Shown one piece after another: positions 22,939-34,900 of a DNA stretch of 64,000 nt (the stretch's first letter is position 1; each line of letters opens with the position of its first letter). This stretch comes from Mesostigma viride (lineage: Eukaryota; Streptophyta; Mesostigmatophyceae; Mesostigmatales; Mesostigmataceae), in the NCBI GenBank assembly GCA_009746045.1, contig RPFO01000312.1, positions 420,823 to 484,822 of the forward strand. The letters are read 5' to 3'. A program made the translations under genes and the position numbers. Below the pieces are notes generated by a model. It was not told where the DNA came from. It searched no databases and saw nothing but the letters and a program-made list of their open reading frames with translations.

Positions 22939-25900
22939 CAGCATCAGCATCAGCATCAGCATCAGCATCAGCATCAGCATCAGCATCAGCATCAGCATCA
23001 GCATCAGCATCAGCATCAGCATCAGCATCAGCATCAGCATCAGCATCAGCATCAGCATCAGCATCAGCATCAGCATCAGCATCAGCATCAGCATCAGCAT
23101 CAGCATCAGCATCAGCATCAGCGTGAGCTGGAGCTGTGCTTGTGCTTGTGCTTGGTGCATGAGCGGGAGCTGTGCTTGTGCTTGGTGCAGGAGCGTGAGC
23201 TGCGCTTGTGCTTGTGCTTGGTGCAGGAGCGTGAGATGTGCTTGTGCTTGTGCTTGGTGCATGAATGTGAGATGTGCTTGTGCTTGGTGCATGAGCGTGA
23301 GCTGTGCTTGTGCTTGTGCTTGGTGCATGAGCGGGAGCTGTGCTTGTGCTTGCGCTTGGTGCATGAGCGTGAGATGTGCTTGTGCTTGGTGCATGAGCGT
23401 GAGCTGTGCTTGGGCTTGGGCTTGGTACATGAGCATGAGATGTGCTTGTGCTTGGTGCATGAGCGTGAGCTGTGCTTGTGCGTGGTGCATGAGCGTGAGA
23501 TGTGCTTGTGCTTGGTGCAGGAGCGTGAGCTGCGCTTGTGCTTCTGCTTGGTGCAGGAGCGTGAGCTGTGCTTGTGCGTGGTGCATGAGCGTGAGCTGTG
23601 CTTGTGCTTGGTGCATGAGCGTGAGATGTGCTTGTGCGTGGTGCATGAGCGTGAGATGTGCTTGTGCTTGTGCTTGGTGCATGAGCGTGAGCTGTGCTTG
23701 TGCTTGTGCTTGGTGCATGAGCGTGAGCTGTGCTTGTGCTTGGTGCATGAGCGTGAGCTGTGCTTGTGCTTGCGCTTGGTGCATGAGCGTGAGCTGTGCT
23801 TGTGCTTGTGCTTGGTGCAGGAGCGTGAGCTGTGCTTGTGCTTGGTGCATGAGCGTGAGCTGTGCTTGTGCTTGGTGCATGAGCGTGAGCTGTGCTTGTG
23901 CTTGTGCTTGGTGCATGACCTTGTGCTTGGTGCATGAGCGTGAGATGTGCGGGCGGTGCCACATTGAGATGAGTGGCAGTTCAACCTTGGGACCAATCAT
24001 GTGTGGGAGGAGGAAGGCAGCGGTTCTTAGACAGGGGGAGAATCCTTTGCCCTGCATGGCAGAGGGACACAGAGGGGCGCTTTTATCCGTCGTCTGGCAT
24101 GTTTGGGGGGTGGGGGAGGGGGGGAGGGGAAGGGAGGGCAACCGTGGGTGTTGGCGCTCGGCGACCATCCCTTGCTCGATGCGCCCTTGTATAGCTGCGC
24201 CCCGTGCTCGATGCGGCCCTGTGTTGGTGTGCCCCTGTGTTTCTGGTTGGGTGTGCTCGTCTTTCTGCGCTGCCATGCGTGGGTCTGCAAGCCCTGCACG
24301 CAGGTGGCCACGGATTGTTGTTACATGGGCCTGCCACGAGCGCCATGGAGACCTGGGGCATCCTAGGGCATCGCCAGTGCATGACATGACATGACATGAC
24401 ATGACATGACATGACATGACATGACATGACATGGGGCCACACGGCTGCATGCACGCGCTGGTTCCCAGCTGGCACCTTGTCGCGAGAACAGCTGGCACCT
24501 TGTCGCGAGAACAGCTGGCACCTTGTCGGGAAAACAGGTGGCACCTTGTCGCGCGAATAGCTGGGACGCGCACATGGCTATGATGGGCACCCCTCTCACC
24601 GCCCCTTCCTTGTGCCTGACTCCCCCCCTGCAGGCGCTGGCCATCTACCTGGTCATCCTCTGTGCCATCGCCCTGTCCTGCACCGGCTTTGTGATGGAGA
24701 CATTGCCAGAATACGACCAACTGAATGTGTGGTAGGTTTGGGGGGGGGGGCAGCTGACGAGGGGTGGTAGGTTGGTGGGCTGGCAAGGTGAGGGGCGGTT
24801 GCTTCATCCGTCACAGGGATGAGGCAGGCAACATGGCTTGATGGTGGCGTGGCCCGGTAGGGGGCAGGTTGCACCAAGTCCCCTGGCCCACTACCAAGGC
24901 ACGTGGAGATGGCCTTCTACAGAGTTGATCTGTCGATTCATGCCCGAGTTTGGCCAGGGGGGGGCGCGCCACCTGTCACCTGGCGGATAGCGCCATGACT
25001 CGTGCTCTCCTATCATAGGGGCTCTCCTATCATAGGGGCTGTCCTATACTAGGGGCTCTCCTATCATAGGGGCTCTCCTATCATAGGGGCTGTCCTATTC
25101 TAGGGGCTCTCCTATCATAGGGCTGCTGCTGGTGCTTTGACCGTTGATAATTTACACATAGAAGCTGCTTGTGCGTGGACCCTCGGCCCTGCGCTGTCTG
25201 AAGGTGCGATGACCCAAGCAGGCCCCGCGGTTTCCTGCCGTGCGGGGTGGCAGAGGGAAGCATGACCAGGATAGGAAGCATCGGACGGGCGGATGTCGTG
25301 TGGCTTGCCATGTGGCGGCCACCCTAACCGTCTGCATCATACTGCTGCTGCATCGTGCTGTCTCTGTGGCAGCTTCTGTGGGCTTGGCGCGGCCGGCCAC
25401 AGCCCATATTGCGCCCCCCCCACTCCAACACAACCATTACACACGGGGACAACCAGACCAACATGACCTGCCATGACCACCGCGTCCAGCCATGCCGACA
25501 CCCCGCCATGACCACCGCGTCCAGCCATGACCACACCCCGCCATGACCACCGCGTCCAGCCATGACCACACCCCGCCATGACCACCGCGTCCAGCCATGA
25601 CCACACCCCGCCATGACCACCGCGTCCAGCCATGCCGACACCCCGCCATGACCACCGCGTCCAGCCATGACCACACCCCGCCGTGACCACCGCGTCCAGC
25701 CATGCCGACACCCCGCCATGACCACCGCGTCCAGCCATGCCGACACCCCGCCATGACCACCGCGTCCAGCCATGACCACACCCCGCCGTGACCACCGCGT
25801 CCAGCCATGACCACACCCCGCCGTGACCACCGCGTCCAGCCATGACCACACCCCGCCATGACCACCGCGTCCAGCCATGCCGACACCCCGCCATGACCAC

Positions 25901-28900
25901 CGCGTCCAGCCATGACCACACCCCGCCATGACCACCGCGTCCAGCCATGCCGACACCCCGCCATGACCACACCCCGCCGTGACCACCGCGTCCAGCCATG
26001 ACCACACCCCGCCATGACCACACCCCGCCGTGACCACCGCGTCCAGCCATGACCACACCCCGCCATGACCACCGCGTCCAGCCATGACCACACCCCGCCA
26101 TGACCACCGCGTCCAGCCATGACCACACCCCGCCGTGACCACCGCGTCCAGCCATGCCAACACCCCGCCATGACCACCGCGTCCAGCCATGACCACACCC
26201 CGCCATGACCACCGCGTCCAGCCATGACCACACCCCGCCATGACCACCGCGTCCAGCCATGACCACACCCCGCCATGACCACCGCGTCCAGCCATGACCA
26301 CACCCCGCCGTGACCACCGCGTCCAGCCATGACCACACCCCGCCATGACCACCGCGTCCAGCCATGACCACACCCCGCCGTGACCACCGCGTCCAGCCAT
26401 GACCACACCCCGCCATGACCACCGCGTCCAGCCATGACCACACCCCGCCATGACCACCGCGTCCAGCCATGACCACACCCCGCCATGACCACCGCGTCCA
26501 GCCATGACCACACCCCGCCATGACCACCGCGTCCAGCCATGACCACACCCCGCCATGACCACACCCCGCCATGACCACACCCCGCCATGACCACCGCGTC
26601 CAGCCATGACCACACCCCGCCATGACCACCGCGTCCAGCCATGACCACACCCCGCCATGACCACCGCGTCCAGCCATGACCACACCCCGCCATGACCACC
26701 GCGTCCAGCCATGACCACACCCCGCCATGACCACACCCCGCCATGACCACCGCGTCCAGCCATGACCACACCCCGCCATGACCACACCCCGCCATGACCA
26801 CCGCGTCCAGCCATGACCACACCCCGCCATGACCACACCCCGCCATGACCACCGCGTCCAGCCATGACCACACCCCGCCATGACCACCGCGTCCAGCCAT
26901 GACCACACCCCGCCATGACCACCGCGTCCAGCCATGCCAACACCCCGCCGTGACCACCGCGTCCAGCCATGACCACACCCCGCCATGACCACCGCGTCCA
27001 GCCATGACCACACCCCGCCACGACCACCGCGTCCAGCCATGACCACACCCCGCCATGACCACCGCGTCCAGCCATGACCACACCCCGCCATGACCACCGC
27101 GTCCAGCCATGACCACACCCCGCCATGACCACCGCGTCCAGCCATGACCACACCCCGCCATGACCACCGCGTCCAGCCATGACCACACCCCGCCATGACC
27201 ACCGCGTCCAGCCATGCCGACACCCCGCCGTGACCACCGCGTTCACCCCTCCAACATTTCCACTGCCTACCAACCACCACTTACGATGGCCATCGGTGCA
27301 TGGGAAAATGTATATATGTGCGCGAGGGTGGTGCCCGGCACGTTCCAAGTGTGGGCAAGGTCAGGCGTATGCAAGGTCAGGCGTAGGCAAGGTCAGCCAC
27401 GCACGTGTGCGTGGAGCGGTGAGGGAGGAGTGCCGGGTGTGCCGGCGCGAGCACCGTCCACAAGGGTACAGGGAGAATTCTCCGTCTCTAGTTCTTCCCC
27501 GTTTAGCCCGACGTGACTCGTCAAGGTGCGCCCCTGTCCGCTCCCACCCACGTGCGTGTGCGCGGCGTCACCCGCAGGAATGTCATCGAGAACGTCTGCG
27601 TGTCCCTCTTCACCGCCGAGCTCGTGTGCCGCTTTGCCGTCGCGCCGGCGCGCATGCGGTTTCTCATCGGTACGGATCAGGGGAGTGGCCAGGTGGTTCC
27701 GTGGTAGGGACAGAGGGGGATGCCAGGCATGAGACCCCTCATGCAAGTTGGGAACGCCCACTGGATGCGCGCGTAAGCCTCTGTCCATACTGAAACTTCC
27801 TTCTTAAAAAGCGTTCCCTGTGCGACAGGTCCCAGTTTACCCGTTTTGCAAAATTTTTCCTGCCTGAGACCAGTATACCCGTTTTGCAAAATTTTGTCCT
27901 GACAGAGAGGGGCCCCGAGCATTTTGGGCGCAAGCTTGAGGCAGGAGGCCTATTGTTTGGGCACGAGCCATATTGTCCCCCCTAGTTGCCGCATGGGTCT
28001 AGTTCACGCCTCCGCACAGAAGCGAGGCCTCCATGATGTCGCTTGGATAGCAGGAAGGTTGTTCCGTGATTCCCATTTTGGGGATGTTGTTCCGTAATTC
28101 CCATTGGGGGGTGGGGTGGGCCGGTGCGTAGAGCAACATGGCCCCACCGCCAGGCGTGCGCCCTGCCAGCATACACGGCATGGCCAAATCACCGCGTGGC
28201 CACGCGCGCACGCGTGTTGTGGGGAGGGGTGTCATGCGGGGCCCAAGACCAGCACCTTGTCCCCTTGTCCCCAAGACCAGCGCCTTGTCCCCTTGTCCCC
28301 AAGACCAGCGCCTTGTCCCCTTGTCCCCCAGACCAGCTCCTTGTCCCCTTGTCCCCAAGACCAGCAATTTGTCCCCTTGTCCCCCAGACCAGCTCCTTGT
28401 CCCCTTGTCCCCAAGACCAGCACTTTGTCCCCTTGTCCCCAAGACCAGCTCCTTGTCCCCTTGTCCCCAGGACCAGCACGTTGTCCCCTTGTCCGCAAGA
28501 CCAGCACCTTGTCCCCTTGTCCCCAAGACCAGCACCTTGTCCCCTTGTCCCCAAGACCAGCGCCTTGTCCCCTTGTCCCCAAGACCAGCGCCTCGTCCCC
28601 TTGTCCCCAAGACCAGCTCCTTGTCCCCTTGTCCCCAATTCGAGCGCCTTGTCCCCTTGTTCCCAAGACCAGCACCTTGTCCCCTTGTCCCCGAGACCAG
28701 CACTTTGTCCCCTTGTTCCCAAGACCAGCACCTTGTCCCCTTGTCCCCAGGACCAGCACTTTGTCCCCTTGTCCCCAAGACCAGCACCTTGTCCCCTTGT
28801 CCCCAGGACCAGCACCTTGTCCCCTTGTCCCCAAGACCAGCACCTTGTCCCCTTGTCCCCAAGACCAGCACCTTGTCCCCTTGTCCCCAAGACCAGCACC

Positions 28901-31900
28901 TTGTCCCCTTGTCCCCAGGACCAGCACCTTGTCCCCTTGTCCCCAAGACCAGCACCTTGTCCCCTTGTCCCCCAGACCAGCTCCTTGTCCCCTTGTCCCC
29001 AAGACCAGCACTTCGTCCCCTGGTCCCCAGGACCAGCACCTTGTCCCCTTGTCCCCAGGACCAGCACCTTGTCCCCTTGTCCCCAATTCGAGCGCCTTGT
29101 CCCCTTGTTCCCAAGACCAGCACCTTGTCCCCTTGTCCCCAAGACCAGCACCTTGTCCCCTTGTCCGCAAGACCAGCACCTTGTCCCCTTGTCCCCCAGA
29201 CCAGCACTTTGTCCCCTTGTCCCCAGGACCAGCACCTTGTCCCCTTGTCCCCAAGACCAGCACCTTGTCCCCTTGTCCCCAAGACCAGCACCTTGTCCCC
29301 TTGTCCCCAAGACCAGCACTTCGTCCCCTTGTCCCCAGGACCAGCACCTTGTCCCCTTGTCCCCAATTCGAGCGCCTTGTCCCCTTGTTCCCAAGACCAG
29401 CACCTTGTCCCCTTGTCCCCAAGACCAGCACCTTGTCCCCTTGTCCGCAAGACCAGCACCTTGTCCCATTGTCCCCAAGACCAGCTGATCCTCAGGGGGT
29501 GTCTCTGCGCGTAGCACCCATGGGTGTAGCTTGGACACGTCTCTCCTGGTCGCAATCGACAGCCGATAGAGGCAGTGAAGCAAGGCAGACAGTAGAGGCA
29601 GACAGTAGAGGCAGCGGATAGTTGGCAGAGCCCAGTGGCTGGGCCAGGGGGAGAGCGGGGTGGTACGCACGACATGACATGTGGCGTTGGGTTCCTCCAG
29701 CAAAGTCCCCCACCTGCACTCCAACAAGCACGCACTGATGCTGCCCTCATCCCCCTCCTTTGCGATGCAGTAATGCTGCTGCCCTTCACTTTATTCTTAC
29801 CCTTAGGTTCGTCTCTTACGATCAACCTGTGCCACATGCCCTTGTGCTCTATGCGCTGTGCCCCCCCCCCCTCCCCCCCCCACACACGGATGTGTGCCTG
29901 CCCACCCGCGGTACGCCTTGTGCTGTCACCCGCAGACGTGTACAACATCATTGACTTTGTGGCCATCCTGCCCTTCTACATCGAGCTGTTCGCGGAGGTG
30001 GGCCGCAGCAAGCACCCGCACAGAACTATACTATAGTATAGTGACCACACACGCATGCGAGGTGGGGCGCAGCAAGCACACACACGCACACATGCACGCA
30101 TGCACACGCACAGGCACACACACATACACGCTTGCAATGGCATCCGTGCTTATGCTCTGCGTGGTGGGGAGCCACGCCCGAGGGGGTGGGAAGCCATGCA
30201 CTAGGGGGTGGTAACCCGTGGGCGAGGGGGAGAGGGCCAGGGCCCCAACCCCACGCCAGGGGCCCACCTGCGCCGCACGTCCAGGGTGGTTCAATAAACA
30301 ATCACTAGATATACATTGTCTAAATGTTGACTACACGCGCCGCCCAGCTGATCACTCCACCTGGGAGCACCGCGCCGGTGGCGACGATGCCTGCCCGCAG
30401 GCTGCCTCTTTCTTCCCCTCTCTGCTGCGTGTTGATGATGTGATGCTCTGCGAAAATTCTGCTGGCCGCAAACATTCCAACGGCCAATACCTTAGCCTGC
30501 TGGTGGTGGCCTCACATGTCCCTTACGCTGCCACCTGCCGCCTGCCACCTGCCACCTGCCACCTGCCACTTGCCACCTGCCACCTGCCACCTGCCACCTG
30601 CCACCTGCCACCTGCCACCTGCCACCTGCCACCTGCCACCTGCCACCTGCCACCTGCCACCTGCCACCTGCCACCTGCCACCTGCCACCTGCCACCTGCC
30701 ACTGCCACCTGCAGTCGGACAGCGGTGGCTTTGCGGTCATCCGAGTCATCCGTCTCACGCGGGTGCTACGCATCTTCAAGCTGGGGCGCTACTCGGCCGG
30801 GTTGCAGGTGGGTCTCAGGGGCAGGGCAGGGGGGCGAGGGGGGGGGGCACACGGGTGGCGGCGGCTGCGGGCAGGTGAGGCTTGTGGTTTGTTTTTCCGG
30901 GTAGGGCTTGTGGGTGGCACAAGGGGGCAGCCGCATGCCTGCCGTCCTACGGCTTCGCCAGGCAACCCCCTTTGTTGTGAAAACGTTGTCGCAAGCCACG
31001 TTGGCCCCACCCCACCAGCATGGACCATGCGCCATACGCGCATGCGCGCTTGTTCGCATTCAGCATGGCGGCATGGGGAGGGGAAGGGGGAGGGGGAGGG
31101 GGATGTCCCGCTGGCGGGTTGTAACGCACGTGTGCTTTGCCAAGTCCCCACGATGCAGCGCCGCATTGCAGTCATGCCTGACATCAACGGTTGTGCTGTC
31201 TTGCCATGCGGCCACCTCTGCGAGCCATGCGCCTACCGGCCCGGTGTGCACAAAAGAGAGTTTGCCCACGCCCGTGTCGCTGCCTTGTGCACCTGACGCG
31301 GTCCCTGGCCGCATCTCCTGGTCTAGGGTAGCCACACGTGTGGACCATGTCTTCTGCTGGCTCCACCCTAGGAGCATGCCCTGCTGGTGGCGTGATGCCT
31401 GGTGGGCGCAAGCAGGCACCGGTAGGGAGACATGCCCTCCCCTTGCCCCTTGGCATCTGATGCGACGGCTCTCGCTCGCTGCCCATCGCTGCGCTGCCTC
31501 CCCCATCTGCTCCTCATCTCTGCGATGCACCCACGATGCAGTGCCTGATGCTACCCTCCCTGCCATCCTTGCCGTCACCCCATGCCCCCCTGCAGGTCTT
31601 CTCCACGGCCATGATGCGCAGTGGTCAAGCGCTCGGCATCCTGGGCCTGTTCATGATGATCGCGCTCGTGCTCTTCTCCTCCATGTGAGTGCTCTTCTCC
31701 TCCATATGAGTCTCTTCTCCTCCATGTGAGTGCGCTTCTCCTCCATGCGAGTGCGCTTCTCCTCCATGTGAGTGCTCTTCTCCTCCATGTGAGTGCTCTT
31801 CTCCTACATGCGAGTGCGCTTCTCCTCCACGTGAGTACGCTTCTCCTCCGTTTGAGTTCGCTTTTCCTCCATGTGAGTGCTCTTCTCCTCCATGCGAGTG

Positions 31901-34900
31901 CGCTTCTCCTGCATGTGAGTGCTCTTTTCCTCCATGTGAGTGCGCTTCTCCTCCATGTGAGTACGCTTCTCCTCCATGTGAGTGCTCTTCTCCTCCATGT
32001 GAGTGCTCTTCTCCTCCATGCGAGTGCGCTTCTCCTGCATGCGAGTGCTCTTCTCCTCGATGTGAGCACTCTTCTCCTCGTGAGTCAGTGCCTCTGTCAG
32101 TGGGTGCCTCTTCATTGTTCTCATCTCCTGCAAGGAAGCAAGGCGGCTAGAACGTTCTTGCCACATGCCATGAGCGCGATGCCGTGGTGTGCAGAAGCAT
32201 TGGTCACCTCATCCTCCCGATCGCATCCCACCCATCGTGGGTTGGAGCTTAGCGGAGAGTCCCTGGCCCTTCCCTGTTGCACGTTCATAGCCTCATTGGC
32301 TGCCTTGCACTGTCATGGGGCACGTCATGGCGTGACCATGCTGCCTGCATTTGAACCTGCCCTCCCTCCCAGCTTTTTTCACCCATTACACCCCTCCCCT
32401 CTGCCCACCACTTCCTGCAACACCCTCCCCGCCCCCACCGCCTCCCCTGCAACCCTTCCCTACCTTTCCTCCCCCCTTCCCCTGCGCCCCCCCTCCCTGG
32501 CGCGCAGCATGTACCTGTTGGAGCGAGGCACATGGGACGAGGCACAGCAGGCATACATCCGCCACAACGGCACGCCCAGGTGGGCTGGTTCGGCACGTGC
32601 TACCCCCCGCGGCGTGAAGGGACACGCCGCATCCCTTCTTGTGCTTGCTCTTTGGTCGCTCTCTCATCTGTTACAGGCATCTGTAACTTGCCACGTGTTG
32701 CAGGCGTCCCTACCTTGCCATGAGTCACAGGCGTCCGTGGCGTGGTCCGTGCTAGTGCACGTCAAACTTTTGCATCCACTCTTGCGTCAGACTTTTGCAT
32801 TCAGACCTGGTGTTCCTGCCTAGTGACCGCGCCACGCCTTGTTGGTTCTTGTGCCGGTCTTGTGCGCTCCCATTCGTCCTTTGATGCTGAATGGGCTGCC
32901 CTCGCCGGTTCCCCCTTGCCCTTGTGCCTGCTGGCATGCGCCCCCTTGCCCTTGTGCCTGCTGGCATGCGCCCCCTTGCCCTTGTGCCTGCTGGCATGCG
33001 CCCCCTTGCCCTTGTGCCTGCTGGCATGCGCCCCCTTGCCCTTGTGCCTGCTGGCATGTGCCCACGCGCGCCTGCACCCACCACCACCACCCCTATCGCC
33101 ACCCACCCACCCCCCGCAGCCCCTTCTTCTCCATTCCAGAGACGTTCTACTGGTGCATCACCACGCTGACCACCGTGGGATACGGTACGCCACACACGTG
33201 CCGAGCAGTAGCATCAGGGCATGGGGATGGCATGGGAATGGCATGCCCACCATCGGGATGGCATAGGGATGGCATGGGAATGGCACCGGGATGGCATGGG
33301 AATGGCATGGGAATGGCACCGGGATGGCATGCCCACCACCGTCGGATGCGGTTCACCACCAGGGGGCGCTGTCCTTTCGCCCCCTGCACACTCACGTGGT
33401 TGGGCTTGGAGTCGTGCTAGGCGGTGTTGCGACGTTGCGTGGCCAGCCCCCAAGGTGATTTCCGACGCACCGCAGCCTTGCAGGGGTTGGAATGCGCACC
33501 GAGCGTGGGCGGTGCTTTAGGCTGGCCCCTAGTTCCACGGTGCCTGCGTCCAGGTGTCGGTGGCACCTCCTGTCGGCGTCCAGGTGACCTACTGCCCCAG
33601 TGCTTGAGATGCCTGCCAGCCACCGCCCAGCAAGCCAGCCGCTGAGGTGCCCCACCCTCAGAGGTTGTCATGGCAATGCCTTTTTGGTGTATACCCCCCC
33701 CAAGCGGCGCAAGGAAGGCTGGAAACAGGACAGGGCAGAGCACTAGGAGCCGTCTTGAGTTTCGTAATCAGAGGCGTAAACGGAGGCGAGCGTGACTGGT
33801 AGCGGCTGATGGGTTGCAGCCGAGGCATCGGTCGGGGTCGGCTTGCAGTCTTGCACTAATGTTGGTGTGGCTTGCAGGACACGTATCTATGAACATCCGT
33901 TGGGTTGTCATGGCAGGCTGCTCTAACGGCCCCCTCCTTTTGCTGGGCCTTGTGTGCTGGCGCTGGCCTGAGCGCGCATTGGCCTGTGCGCCTGCACGGC
34001 CCGTGATGCCCGACGCCCGCTCCCACAGGTGACATGTACCCCATCACCTCCCTCGGCAAGCTCGTCGCTGGCTGCACCATGATCTCCGGCCTGCTGGTGG
34101 GTGCTCATAGCACCGCGCGTGGGGGGGAAGGGGAAAGGGCACACGTTGTGGGTGGCATGTCACGTGGGCGTGGATGGGGCTGTGAACGTCCAGAACACGT
34201 AGCCTCCCTGCCAGGGTGCGGTGGTTCTTCGGGACGGTTGTGGTAGCACAGGCCGCGCGGCATGCTGTGTGCTTGTGGGGAGAGACAGTGGCAACCCATT
34301 CACGGGGAGGTCGGACCCTTGGGCGTGCCGGGCGGCAGGGCACTGCAACCGAGCGCCGTGCACCCAACGTCACAAGCGTGGGAGCCAGTGGCAGTACGGA
34401 GCATGGCCTGCGCACGTGCGGGCCATCTTCGGCCCGTGCTGTCAGCCGCGTGGCAGCACGGCACACGCTTGCTTTCGCTAACCCCTGTGCCTGCGTGGCG
34501 GCTCCCCCCTGCCCCCTGACGGCCCACACCCTGCAGATCCTTTCGCTGCCCATCTCCGTCGTCGGCGCAAACTTTGCCGAGGTGCTCGCGGTGAGTGCGG
34601 CGGTGCCTCGGTGCGCGCGTAGTACGGGGACAGCCCTGCCCGCCTGCCGTTGTTATGCGTACGCGGTGGCGGTTGCCTCGCTGGTAGCATGCGAACGCTT
34701 GGCTGTTATCATAGAGCTGGAACAGCTGTTTCAAACAGGTTTGGTGTGTGCCTACGCGCCCCATGCGCCCCATCGGGTGGAGCATGCAACTGCCAAAAAG
34801 GGGGATGCACGAGCCCACCTGGGCGCAGTAGACCCGCACTTGGGCGGTGAACCCCTTGGCTGCAGCGAATGGCAGGTTGCTGCATGCCGCAGAACCGTAC

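Noticed and set aside
22558-24807. Long frames with (LM)n, (SM)n, (DA)n or (HA)n runs and a 749-codon minus ORF
   Set aside because: Translations of hexanucleotide and 30/36-bp repeats in Kv intron 1; no start context or conserved domain.
25324-27348. Minus-strand ORFs of 592-674 codons rich in Gly/Trp/His
   Set aside because: By-product of the 35-bp minisatellite; three overlapping frames show the same 35-residue period.
28104-29966. Pro/Ser/Gln-rich plus ORFs and Gly/Asp/Trp-rich minus ORFs
   Set aside because: By-product of the 28-bp minisatellite in Kv intron 3.
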